Source: Halorubrum sp. CSM-61
Lineage (GTDB): Archaea > Halobacteriota > Halobacteria > Halobacteriales > Haloferacaceae
Assembly: GCF_003781945.1 (NCBI RefSeq)
Contig: NZ_RJJW01000001.1
Location: forward strand, 23,837-87,836
Direction: 5' to 3'
DNA length: 64,000 bases
Below the pieces are notes generated by a model that was not told the origin of the DNA, ran no database searches, and was given only the letters and a program-made list of their open reading frames with translations. Positions 41,840-51,405 of the stretch are shown piece after piece (within the stretch, counting starts at the first letter, position 1; each line of letters starts with the position of its first letter). The position numbers and the translations under genes were made by a program.

Positions 41840-44440
41840 GTGTCACTTCGAACCGCCCGATCGCTCGACGAGGTGTACGAGGCCGTCGAGTCGTACGACC
41901 TCGTCGTCACCGACGACGGGCCGCTGTCGCTGGCGTTGGACAACCGGATTCGCAGACCGCGGCTCGGTCGGCTCGCGGCGACCCCGCGAAGCCACGCGAG
42001 CGGCGAGTTGGTGCCGGAGAACGGCCGAGAGCTCTTCGTCCAGTTCCTCGAGGAGACTGAGTTGCCCTGGAAGTCGGCGGCCCGCGCGCTCGAACTGTGT
42101 ACCGCGTGCTGGTCGGAGACGGGCGATCTCGAGCGGATTCTCGCGTATCCCGAGTTCGACACGGAGGCGATCCGCGAGGCGGTCGCGTTCCTCTCCGAGA
42201 CCGAGAGCAGCTACGCCGCGGTCGAGGCCTCGTCGCTCCCCGACCACCTCGACGTGGCCGTCGTCGACGAGGGGCAGCTCAACGCCCTCGACCGGAGCTA
42301 CCTCCCCGACGAGTACGACGCGGTGTCGTCGCTCGTCGACGAGGGGGAGGGGGAACCGCTCCCCACGCTCCACGTCTACCCGTCCGCGACGGCGATCGTC
42401 GACGCGGTCTTGGAGGCCATCGACGCGGAGAACGCCGCGGACGTCGGGGTCGTCGTCCCGACGGGGAGCCGGTACGCGTCGCTGATCGAGGCCGGGCTCG
42501 CGGCGCGGGGAATTCCGAAGCGGAGCGGAACGGAGTTCGCCGACGACCCGGCCGTCCGCGCGTTCTGCCGGCTCGTCGAGTCGGCGTTCGCCGGAACCGC
42601 TCAGCGGGTCGAAGAGCTCCGACCCGCGCTGTCGGCGGTCGGCGTTCACCCGCCGCGCTCGGTCGACGAACGACGGGTCGACGCGGTCTCCGGTGAGGAC
42701 CTCGGAGGGTACGACGAGTTCCGTCGAGCGGTCGCGGAGGGCACGTTCCGCGACGCGCTCCGGGCGTTCGAGTCGGTGAGCGGGTCGTCCCCGACGGGGA
42801 TGCGCGATCAGCTCGCGACGCTCGGCCTCCTCGACGACCCCCTCACGGAAGCCCGGTTCGCGGACGTCCGCTACTACCTGGAGGCGTTCGACGTTCCCGG
42901 GACCGGGGACGGCGCCGGAGACGGGGTCCTCCTCACCGGAGCGACGGAGACGGCGTACGTCGATCGACCGGTCGTGTTCTACCTCGGCGTCGGTCCGGAC
43001 TGGGCGCGGTCGCCGCCAGCGTACCCCTGGATCGATTCGGCGGAGTTCCTCCGGCGGGACGTCCGCCGGTTCGAGCGGTTGCTCGGCAACGGCCGACAGC
43101 GGTACGTTCTCGTACAGGAGACGCGCGCCGGGGAGGACGTGCAGCCCTGCGTCTATCTGCGCCGGCTGCTCGACCGGGAGTTCGACTCGTTCACCGACCT
43201 CGACCACGTTCGCCACCGCGGCGAACCGGGAACCGAGCCCGACCGCCCCTTCACCGGACCGACCTCGGCGATCGCCGACGCCGAAACGGTCGAGACCGTG
43301 AGTCAGTCGCACCTCAACGCGCTGGCCAACTCTCCCCGAGACGCGTACTTCGATCGGCTCGTGGAGACGCCCGCCTCGCTGCCCATGGAACGCGGGCGGG
43401 TGCTGCACGAGGCGGCCGAGATCCACGTCGCGGACCCGACCGTGATCCCGGAGCGTCGCGAGGCGGTGCTCGACGCGATGTGCGAGCTCCTCGACCCGTA
43501 TCTCGACGGGGCCCGACGCCCGGTTCAGCGGACGGAACTCGACGTCGGATTGGACGCGGTCGTCGAGACGCTCGATCGAGACCCGCCCGAAGAGGCCGCA
43601 TACGAGACCTACGACGTCCGCGAGCGGGAGAACGAACTCGCGGAGGCGCTTGGCGTGGAGGCGAACTCGCCGCTCGCGGAGCGCTGGTTCGAGTCGCCCG
43701 CGGTCGGGGTGCACGGGTACGTCGACCTGCTCGCCGGTCCGACCGCGGTCGTCGACTACAAGACCGGCGCGGCGAAGGACGCCGGGGACCACCTCGCGGC
43801 CGCGTCCGTCGACCCGGTCGCCGACCGGCCCGATTTCCAGGCGCTGGTGTACCTCGCGAAACACCGCGAGGAACGTCCCGGAGAACGCCTCTCCATCCGG
43901 TTCGTCTACCTGCTGGACGACGATCACGTCGCCGCAGCGATCGCCGGCGACCCCCCGGTCCCCGAGGAGCGCGTCACGACGATCACCTACGTGCCCGCCT
44001 CGTTCGGCGAGTTCGTCGCCGGGCGCGAGGCGTTCGAGTCGGTGACGGACTACGCCGACTCCAACCCCCGGGTGAAGGCGCTCTCGAAGCTCGGATACGA
44101 CGCGTACCGTCGGTTCTTCGAGGCGCACGAGCTGCCTCGCGAGGGCGTCGATCCGGAGCGCAGAGAGCGGGTGACCCGCGAGTTCGTCGCGTACGCCCAG
44201 GAGCGCGTCGGGGAGTACGCCTACGTCGAGGAGGGCTGTACGTCGGTGATCGACGACCTCGCGGACGCGCCCGAGGGGTACGTCCTCCGGAGCGACCTCG
44301 ACGCGGTCGAGGCGTTCGTCGAGGACCGGATCGCCGAGTTGAACGCGTACCGGACGAGCAGGTTCCCCGTGGCGTTCCGTAACGACGGCCCGACGTGGGA
44401 CCGCGTCGACCACCGCGACCTCATTCTCACGGACCGATGA
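41840..44440 (+). CDS. AddB-like PD-(D/E)XK nuclease
   Basis: An 866-aa protein with a GTG start. The N-terminal 480 residues resemble an inactivated helicase-like region (GVVVPTGSRYASLIEAGLAA). The C-terminal nuclease shows MERGRVLHEAAEIHV and GYVDLLAGPTAVVDYKTGAA (about 625-645), the G-x-x-D ... D-Y-K-T-G signature of RecB-family exonucleases. Its stop overlaps the helicase start (ATGA). Together they are expected to process double-strand-break ends for recombination, as bacterial AddAB/RecBCD do. The pair looks chromosomal rather than part of the mobile element because of its high GC content. Confidence 0.75.
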   Translation: MSLRTARSLDEVYEAVESYDLVVTDDGPLSLALDNRIRRPRLGRLAATPRSHASGELVPENGRELFVQFLEETELPWKSAARALELCTACWSETGDLERILAYPEFDTEAIREAVAFLSETESSYAAVEASSLPDHLDVAVVDEGQLNALDRSYLPDEYDAVSSLVDEGEGEPLPTLHVYPSATAIVDAVLEAIDAENAADVGVVVPTGSRYASLIEAGLAARGIPKRSGTEFADDPAVRAFCRLVESAFAGTAQRVEELRPALSAVGVHPPRSVDERRVDAVSGEDLGGYDEFRRAVAEGTFRDALRAFESVSGSSPTGMRDQLATLGLLDDPLTEARFADVRYYLEAFDVPGTGDGAGDGVLLTGATETAYVDRPVVFYLGVGPDWARSPPAYPWIDSAEFLRRDVRRFERLLGNGRQRYVLVQETRAGEDVQPCVYLRRLLDREFDSFTDLDHVRHRGEPGTEPDRPFTGPTSAIADAETVETVSQSHLNALANSPRDAYFDRLVETPASLPMERGRVLHEAAEIHVADPTVIPERREAVLDAMCELLDPYLDGARRPVQRTELDVGLDAVVETLDRDPPEEAAYETYDVRERENELAEALGVEANSPLAERWFESPAVGVHGYVDLLAGPTAVVDYKTGAAKDAGDHLAAASVDPVADRPDFQALVYLAKHREERPGERLSIRFVYLLDDDHVAAAIAGDPPVPEERVTTITYVPASFGEFVAGREAFESVTDYADSNPRVKALSKLGYDAYRRFFEAHELPREGVDPERRERVTREFVAYAQERVGEYAYVEEGCTSVIDDLADAPEGYVLRSDLDAVEAFVEDRIAELNAYRTSRFPVAFRNDGPTWDRVDHRDLILTDR

Positions 44441-47373
44441 CCGACCTCACACCCAATCCGGCGCAGCGGCGGCTGATCGAGAACACCGAGGGCACCTACG
44501 TCGTGGACGCCGGCGCGGGGACGGGGAAGACCTTCGCGATCACCCGGCGGTACGCGCGGATCCTCGAAGCCGACGACGTGACGCCGGAGGACGTGCTCCT
44601 CGTCACGTTCACCCGGAACGCGGCGGGCGAGATGGTCGACCGGATCGCCCGGCAGTCCCCGTACGATCCGGCCCGACTACAGGACGCTCCGATCGACACG
44701 TTCCACGGGTACTGCTTCCGGTTGCTCAAACGATACGGGCACGACGCGCCGACCCACCTCGGCATCGACGAACGCGTTCCCGCGTCCCTGGAGCTCGTCG
44801 AGGACGAGGTCCGCGAGGCGGATCTGTTCCGGACGTTCATCGGGCAGTTCGCGGACCGACACCCCGAACACGAGGAGCGGTTCGCGGCGATGCGAAACCC
44901 CGGCGCGTTGCGGTCCCTCATCGCCGAGCTCGCGGCCAAGGGCGTCATTCCCGCGGCCGACGGGTGGTACCGCGGCGGCGACGAGCCGTTGAGCGGCGAC
45001 CGCGAGGCGTTCTTCGAGGCGTTCGACGAGGCGAACGAGCCGAACGAGGGCGCGAACGGTCCGACCCAGTCCGACGCGCGAGCGGGGGTGAGCGACTGGG
45101 ACGCAGTCGGATACGAACCCGACGCCCCGACGTCCGACGAGCTCGTCGGCTATCCCGCGATCGAGCGCGGTCCCGTCGAACGGGCGTTCGACGAGCCACG
45201 GGAGGAGCTCTTCGAGTTCGTCCGCGACGTGTATCACGAGTACCTCCGGTTCGCGCTGCGGCGGAACTACCTCACGCAGGGGCTGATGCTCGCGCTCGCG
45301 TTCGTCACGCTCTGTGACGACGCCGGCGTTCGCGAGGCGGTGCGCCACGACTACGTGATGGTCGACGAGTTCCAGGACACGAACGAGCTCCAGTTCAAGC
45401 TCACGCTGCTGCTCGCGGGAACGGATAACATCGCGGTCGTCGGCGACTGGAAGCAGAGCATCTACGGGTTCCAGTACACCAGCGTCGACAACATCCTCGA
45501 GTTCGACGAGCGGATCGCCGCCTACCGGGACGCGCTGAACCGAGACGCGGCTCGCGTCCCGTACTCCGTCGACGAGGTCGAGTCGATCACGCTCGCGACG
45601 AACTACCGCTCGACCGAGTCCCTCTTGGAGTTCGCCCCACAGACGCTGACGACGCCGGCGACGGGGAGCGAGCGCGTCGACCTCGACCGCGACGTCGAGC
45701 CGTTGGAGACGGCGCTCCGCGTCGACAACTCGCGGATCGAGGCGTTCACGCCGGCGGGGGAATCCGACGAAGAAGCCGCGGAAGGGGACGCCGACGAACT
45801 CGATCTGGTCTTAGATCGGCTCCAACACGTCGTCGGGAACCCGTCGTACGCCGTCGAACGGGACGCGGAACCGGCACCGACTCCGGAGCTGTCGGCCGAA
45901 GAGCGAACCGCGGCCGAGCGCGAGCGGCTGGCTCCCCCGGAGTACGGCGATATCGCCGTGTTCACCCGGACGCGGTCGTTCGCGCGGGACCTCATCGAGC
46001 GGGCCGCGGAGCGCGGCGTCCCGCTCGCGTACGAGGGCGGGATCGAGCTGTTCGACACCGACCAGGCGAAGCTCCTGCTCGCGTGGCTCCGGATCGCGGA
46101 GTCGGACGCCAGACGCGGGTGGGCCGTCGTTCTGGAGGAGGCCGGCTACGCGCTTCCGGACGCGAAGGCGGTCCTCGACGACGAGCGGGAGACGCCGGCG
46201 GAGATGCTCCGGTTCCGCGATCGGCTCCGGAACGCGGAGACCGTCGGGTCGTTCGCGCGGGTCGCGCTCGACCGCTACGGGTACGCGGGCCCGTTCGCCG
46301 ACGCGCTCGTCGCGGAGCTCTCCGCCGCCCACGACGACTCGCTCGCGACGCGGTCCGACGCGATCGCGACGATCGAGTCGCACCTCGAGGCGGGGACGAC
46401 CGTCGACGTGGACACGAACCCCGGCGGCGACTCGGCGACCCTACAGACGATCCACGGGGCGAAGGGGCTGGAGTACCCGATCGTCCTCCTCGCGAACGTC
46501 AACTACCGGGCGTTCCCCTCGTTCGGGCGACCCGGGTCGGGGCCGATACGGTTCGACGAGACGATCGGGCTCCGCCAGCGCCGCGTCTGCGCCGAACCCG
46601 GAGGCCGGCCCTACGTCCGCCCGAACTGGCGGTACGACCTGCTCACCGGCGTCCTACCGAGCGACTACGACGAGGAGCGTCGACTCCTCTACGTGGCCGT
46701 CACCCGGGCGAAGCGACACCTCCTCTTCACGGCCGGGCGCTCGCCCAGTCCGTTCTTCACGGAGCTGTTCGACGAGCCGACCGCCGTCGAGCCGGCCGTC
46801 AGGTCTACCGAGGAGCCCGCCGACGAGGACGAGCGCCTGACTCTCCGCGTGCCCGCGTCGAGATCGCCGCGGCGGATCGGCGTCCACGATCTCATGGACG
46901 ACTCGGTCTACGACGAGGCCGAGGGGGGACGGGGCCCGGCGTTCGGGACCCGCGTCCACGACTTCGCGGAGGCGTACGTCGACGGCGAGGCCGTGACGCC
47001 GTCGAACGAGGACGAGCGGAACGTCCGCGACCTTCTCGACTCGCTTCCGGGCGAGCTCCGCGCGGAAGTCGACGCGTTCCTACCGATGGATCTCGGGGAC
47101 GACGCACCCGTCACGATCGCCGGCGTCGTCGACCTCCTCGCCGTCACGGACGAGGCCGTCCGGATCGTCGACTACAAGACCGATCTCGGCCGGCACGCCG
47201 AGGGCGAATACCGGAAACAGCTGAGCGTCTACGCACGGGTCGTCGGCGACGTCTACCCGGACAGGGAGGTCACGACGAGCGTGTTCTACACGGCCGACGA
47301 CGACCTCGTGGAGTTGGCACCGATCTCGATGGCGGAGGTCGGGGGGCTCGTTCGCGAGCGGCTTCGAGAGTGA
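44437..47373 (+). CDS. UvrD/AddA-type helicase-nuclease
   Basis: A 978-aa superfamily 1 helicase from ATG 44437, which overlaps the AddB-like stop. Motif I is VVDAGAGTGKTFAI (about 24-37), motif Ia VTFTRNAAGEM, motif II MVDEFQDTN (about 309-317), motif III VVGDWKQSIYGFQ, motif IV-V TIHGAKGLEYPIVL and motif VI LLYVAVTRAKRHLL. A C-terminal RecB-type nuclease follows (GTRVHDFAEAYV, GVVDLLAVTDEAVRIVDYKT). Thus each subunit carries a nuclease, as in AddAB. Inferred job: dsDNA end resection. Both partners are complete. Confidence 0.88.
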   Translation: MTDLTPNPAQRRLIENTEGTYVVDAGAGTGKTFAITRRYARILEADDVTPEDVLLVTFTRNAAGEMVDRIARQSPYDPARLQDAPIDTFHGYCFRLLKRYGHDAPTHLGIDERVPASLELVEDEVREADLFRTFIGQFADRHPEHEERFAAMRNPGALRSLIAELAAKGVIPAADGWYRGGDEPLSGDREAFFEAFDEANEPNEGANGPTQSDARAGVSDWDAVGYEPDAPTSDELVGYPAIERGPVERAFDEPREELFEFVRDVYHEYLRFALRRNYLTQGLMLALAFVTLCDDAGVREAVRHDYVMVDEFQDTNELQFKLTLLLAGTDNIAVVGDWKQSIYGFQYTSVDNILEFDERIAAYRDALNRDAARVPYSVDEVESITLATNYRSTESLLEFAPQTLTTPATGSERVDLDRDVEPLETALRVDNSRIEAFTPAGESDEEAAEGDADELDLVLDRLQHVVGNPSYAVERDAEPAPTPELSAEERTAAERERLAPPEYGDIAVFTRTRSFARDLIERAAERGVPLAYEGGIELFDTDQAKLLLAWLRIAESDARRGWAVVLEEAGYALPDAKAVLDDERETPAEMLRFRDRLRNAETVGSFARVALDRYGYAGPFADALVAELSAAHDDSLATRSDAIATIESHLEAGTTVDVDTNPGGDSATLQTIHGAKGLEYPIVLLANVNYRAFPSFGRPGSGPIRFDETIGLRQRRVCAEPGGRPYVRPNWRYDLLTGVLPSDYDEERRLLYVAVTRAKRHLLFTAGRSPSPFFTELFDEPTAVEPAVRSTEEPADEDERLTLRVPASRSPRRIGVHDLMDDSVYDEAEGGRGPAFGTRVHDFAEAYVDGEAVTPSNEDERNVRDLLDSLPGELRAEVDAFLPMDLGDDAPVTIAGVVDLLAVTDEAVRIVDYKTDLGRHAEGEYRKQLSVYARVVGDVYPDREVTTSVFYTADDDLVELAPISMAEVGGLVRERLRE

Positions 47374-49256
47374 GTGGTCGTTTGGGATCTTCGTACTCGA
47401 ACTTCTCACTAGACAGGACGGCAAATACCGATTCTGGACGGCGTAGTGCCTCCGAAATATGGCATTCTCTCCGAAATCGGGGGCGACGTACAGACGCGAA
47501 CCGCACTGAGAGCCCCGATCAGTCACACGCGCCCCGTCGTGTTCGAGGGGATCGGCGTCGTGTGACTCACCTCGCCACGGTCCCTCGACGCGGTTTACCC
47601 TTCGGCCTGCTGGCTTTCTTGGTACACCTGCCGCCGGAGAGGCTCTGTGAGCACTTCCTGCACTTCGTCGTCGTCCATGAACTCGACGCACAGCTCTCGG
47701 TTCTGGTCCATTCGATCTTCTACGCCAACGATGACGACCGTCGTGAGATCAACCCTCTCAGTAAATCGGGGCTCAAAGAGCCAGTCCGAACCCACAGAGA
47801 GTGATCTGTCTTGAGTGGCACTACAACCCCACTAGTGTTAACTAACAACATACCATTCTCTGGGGAACACACCTCCAGACGGAACGAACAACCTGTCTCT
47901 CAGGCGTAGTTTCGATCACCGCAACGGCGACACCGGTCGGATCGAGTTAGATTGTTGGAGCAAGAAGAAACGCAAGTCGTCGATGAAGCTCGATATCCAA
48001 CTCTATCCAAATATATCAAAATTATATACATTTATGAATATTGGAGTGTCTGGTGCCGATAGCTATCGAACTACCGCACCTCGGTGGATACAGCAGACCG
48101 ATCTGGAGCCGAAAGACCGTGCCAACCCGAATCACGCCACGGCCGATGAAACTGTGATTCGGCTACATTCTGATCGATCTTGGCTGTCGCCGCTGTGGGT
48201 TCAAAAATACAACTTTGGCCCTTATTCATCTGGATCTGGTTAGAAAATATCGCCATCTTTCGCTGTTTCTTTCAGAGATGCGCCAGAAACAGTAGGTCGA
48301 CGATGTCGATGATCTCGTCGACAGAGCCACGTGATTCAAGCTGGCTTCCCAGTGTCACGAGATCCGATCTTAACCGTCACACATCCGAATCGAAACAGGA
48401 TCGAAAACATAAGTAGTACTATAAAATGATAGAAAGGCCAGTTTGAATAAGTGATTAGCCATATCGACCCGAGACCCGTCGAAAATTAGTACGAGCGTTC
48501 GCCTTCACACGGAATCAGCTTATTTGACCACTACTGGATAGACAGACTAAGTCTGAAAGAAGAACTATAAGAGCTGGGTGGTGTGCTTTACAAAAGTATT
48601 GTTGTAATTGTATTCGAGATCATGGACAGATTGCGATCGACCCGGTTTCGTTCTGTCACCCTATTCAACTGTAGGATGGAACAGCAGCAGTTCCTATTGT
48701 TTTCCATAGAAAAACAGTGTATTGGCACTTTTGGCAATTACGTTGGCAAGTACGATATTACCCACAACGTCTGGCCATTTCCTTCATTTACTATGGTCCA
48801 CTGGTATCTCACGTCTCTACTGTAGTGATGCTGCTATCGAGATCACTCCGATTTGTTTCATAGTAGAGAACGATTATGACCCATAGTAGTTAATTCAGCT
48901 CTCAATTTCGCGTATGAATTACTATCATTTATTTAGACTATGTTCTGACCCATCGCAATTCGATTGTTTTCTTTAGAAGAACACCAGTTCCGAAATCCCT
49001 CCTCACGGTTACTATTTGAATATAAATGTATGTTATCTGATTAGTGCCGGTGATTTAATGATAGACCAAAATTGTGCTAGAACTAGATCCAGTACTCACC
49101 AAACAAAACCCGTGGATCCGAATCTTGCTGTTGAGTGACTATCTCTGATTCAGCCATCAGAACGCAAGGCAATCAGCGAGATTCGACAGGCGCGACAGGA
49201 TAACTTGCAAGATAACCCACGACCGCGAGACCACAGATCAGAGCATACAACCCGAC
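47374..49256. other. Long AT-rich intergenic region
   Basis: About 1.9 kb. A 66-codon minus-strand frame (47595-47795) with a polar, acidic product is the only piece with haloarchaeal character; I do not recognise it and would not call it a gene without comparison. From about 47.8 kb to 49.1 kb the sequence is clearly AT-rich with no frame longer than about 85 codons and no repeats visible by eye. It could hold decayed genes, an unseen RNA, or regulatory sequence for the catabolic locus that follows. Confidence 0.5.
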
Positions 49257-49910
49257 ATGACTTCACAAAATATGCCCCATTACGACACGCGTAGCGCTAT
49301 CTGCCAGTACGGACGGAGCCTGCTGGAAGATGACTTAACGACCGGGACGGGAGGAAATATTAGCGCTCGTCTCACCGATGACCGAATCGCGATTAGTCCG
49401 TCCGGAGTTCCGTATTCGGAGATCGAGCCGTCAGATGTGATCGTCGTCAAAACTGACGGCACCGTGATCGAAGGAGCCGTGGAGCCGTCTTCGGAACTCC
49501 CGATGCACCTCTCCGTCTACAATCAACGACCAGACGTGGGTGGCGTCGTTCATACTCACTCTCCGTACGCGACGACGTTCGCTTCGCTCGGAGAAGAAAT
49601 TCCAGCCTCCCACTACCTTCTCGCTTTCGCGGGCTCGAAGGTTCCCGTTGCCGAGTACGAAACACATGCGACGCAGGAGCTGGGTGATGCTGCAGTAGAC
49701 GCCCTCAGTGAATCGTTCAATGCGACTCTCCTCCGGAACCACGGCGTTCTGACGGCTGACGGATCTCTTGATGAAGCGTACACGGTTGCATTGATGGTCG
49801 AGTACTGTGCTCGGATTCACCATCAGGCCCGTGCCATAGGCGAACCGGAAATCCTTCCCGACGAAGAGGTGGACAAAATCAAAACGAAACTCGAGAGCTA
49901 TGGAGAGTAA
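49257..49910 (+). CDS. Class II aldolase, fuculose/rhamnulose-1-phosphate type
   Basis: A 217-aa zinc aldolase of the FucA/RhaD/AraD family. Visible motifs: GTGGNISAR (phosphate-binding loop, about 30-38), SGVPYSEIEPSDV, the catalytic Glu in SSELPMHLSVY (about 79), zinc ligands in GVVHTHSPYA (His about 98 and 100) and the third His in LLRNHGVL (about 161). It would cleave a ketose 1-phosphate to dihydroxyacetone phosphate and a lactaldehyde or glycolaldehyde. It overlaps or adjoins the sugar kinase gene, so the pair forms a phosphorylating deoxysugar branch. Length matches FucA (215). No Shine-Dalgarno is seen, so leaderless translation is likely. Confidence 0.82.
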   Translation: MTSQNMPHYDTRSAICQYGRSLLEDDLTTGTGGNISARLTDDRIAISPSGVPYSEIEPSDVIVVKTDGTVIEGAVEPSSELPMHLSVYNQRPDVGGVVHTHSPYATTFASLGEEIPASHYLLAFAGSKVPVAEYETHATQELGDAAVDALSESFNATLLRNHGVLTADGSLDEAYTVALMVEYCARIHHQARAIGEPEILPDEEVDKIKTKLESYGE

Positions 49911-49917
49911 CGATAGC

Positions 49918-51378
49918 ATGAACCACCTTGCTATCGATCTCGGCGCTAGTGGCGGGACAGTGAGCCTCGGAACGATAACGCCTTCAACGTTCGAGTTTCA
50001 AGAGGTCCACCGGTTCAACAACCGGCCAGTCGAGCAGGATGATCGATACGTCTGGGACGTTGATGCCCTCATCGATGGGATCGTCTCCGGAATTGAAGCT
50101 GCTACCGAGTTCGAATCGGAGATCGACACGGTCGGTATCGACACGTGGGGGCTTGATTTTGGACTCCTGGCTGACGGTGAGATGCTTCGAGATCCGATCT
50201 CGTATCGAGACCCCAAAGTAACGGAAACGCGTGAGTTACTGTTCGAACAGGTCGACCGAAAGCGGATATTCGAAGCGACTGGCATCTCCAATTGGGATAC
50301 CCCGAATACGCTCTGGCAGTTCCATACACTTGCGCACAACGAACCGGAGTTGCTCGGCGAAGCGGACCGGTTACTCATGATGCCCCAGTTGCTGGCGACT
50401 CTCCTCGGTGGAAAGGCAACTGGGGAATCGACCGTCGCTTCCACCACCCAGATGGTTGACCCGGCCGATCGGGAATGGGCGACTGACCTGCTCGAGGAGC
50501 TGTCGTTGCCGACCGATATCCTCCCGGATCTCGAGGAACCCGGACAACGACTCGGTCCGCTCGACGCCACTGAGATCGATGGGCTCTCTTCCACACCCGA
50601 GCTCATCATGCCCGCCAGCCACGACACCGCATCCGCCGTCGCCGGACTCCCGCTCTCGGAGGACGCCGCCTTCCTGAGTACCGGCTCGTGGTTTATAATC
50701 GGCTGTGAGCAACCCGAGCCCATTCGGACCGATGGGGCGTTTAATTCGTCCGTCTCGAACGAGCTCGGGGCCGATGGGACGATTCGACTACTCAAGAACA
50801 TCAACGGGTTCTTCTTGCTCGAGGAGTGCCGGGAGGCGTGGGCGGAGACGGACGTCTCAGCTGATTACGACGATCTCCTGTCCGCCGCCCGCGAAGCCCC
50901 CGCTCGATCGTCGCTCGTCGATCCCGACGCCGACGAATTCGGTATCGACGGGCAGATGCCGGAACAAATCCGCGCGTACTGTCGGAAAACGTCTCAGCCG
51001 ATTCCGGATGGTCCCGGAGAAATCGTCCGCTGTATTCTCGAGAGTCTCGCAACCAAGGCCGCGTATGCACTCGATGAGCTGGAGGCTGTAGCTGACGGGG
51101 ACTTTTCTTGTATCCACTTGGGAGGCGGCGGCGTGCGAAACGAGTTATTCTGCGAGCTGCTCGCGGATTCGACGGGCCTGCCGGTTATCGCCGGCCCAGT
51201 CGAGGCGACGGCGGTCGGAAATCTCCTCACGCAGGCCGTCGCAGTTGGAACTCTAGCAGATATCGAATCGGGGCGGAATCTGGTAGAAACGGAGTTCGGA
51301 GTGGTAACGTATGAACCCACCACGACAGACGGATGGGAACAAACGAAGCGCCGACTAGCCGAACTCACGGCCTCCTAG
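49918..51378 (+). CDS. Rhamnulokinase-like FGGY kinase
   Basis: A 486-aa sugar kinase from ATG 49918, which has a ggag Shine-Dalgarno; an in-frame ATG at 49900 overlaps the aldolase. It follows RhaB closely: HLAIDLGASGGTVSL (phosphate 1), NWDTPNTLWQFHTL, STVASTTQMVDP, PASHDTASAVAGLPL (catalytic Asp about 236), AFLSTGSWFIIG and VSNELGADGTIRLLKNINGF. It would phosphorylate a ketose such as L-rhamnulose or L-fuculose at O1, feeding the class II aldolase next door. Haloarchaea studied so far degrade rhamnose and fucose by non-phosphorylating routes, so this bacterial-type pair is notable. Confidence 0.82.
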   Translation: MNHLAIDLGASGGTVSLGTITPSTFEFQEVHRFNNRPVEQDDRYVWDVDALIDGIVSGIEAATEFESEIDTVGIDTWGLDFGLLADGEMLRDPISYRDPKVTETRELLFEQVDRKRIFEATGISNWDTPNTLWQFHTLAHNEPELLGEADRLLMMPQLLATLLGGKATGESTVASTTQMVDPADREWATDLLEELSLPTDILPDLEEPGQRLGPLDATEIDGLSSTPELIMPASHDTASAVAGLPLSEDAAFLSTGSWFIIGCEQPEPIRTDGAFNSSVSNELGADGTIRLLKNINGFFLLEECREAWAETDVSADYDDLLSAAREAPARSSLVDPDADEFGIDGQMPEQIRAYCRKTSQPIPDGPGEIVRCILESLATKAAYALDELEAVADGDFSCIHLGGGGVRNELFCELLADSTGLPVIAGPVEATAVGNLLTQAVAVGTLADIESGRNLVETEFGVVTYEPTTTDGWEQTKRRLAELTAS

Positions 51379-51405
51379 GTACATTCTCCACTTTCGGGTG
51401 TCGTC

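Noticed and set aside
41843-44413. 856-codon open frame on the minus strand
   Set aside because: It mirrors the AddB-like gene. The product is Arg/Val-rich without any motif, whereas the plus strand shows the nuclease signature. High GC removes stop codons from antisense frames.
47595-47795. 66-codon minus-strand frame
   Set aside because: Protein-like composition but no motif, no Shine-Dalgarno or TATA box and no partner; kept as a note in the intergenic entry only.
46083-47804. 573-codon plus-strand frame in another phase of the helicase
   Set aside because: Arg-rich low-complexity product; the helicase motifs are in the other frame. The last part beyond 47373 is not supported either.
48583-48825. 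80-codon plus-strand frame in the AT-rich desert
   Set aside because: Codon use is unlike haloarchaeal genes and no motif is seen.
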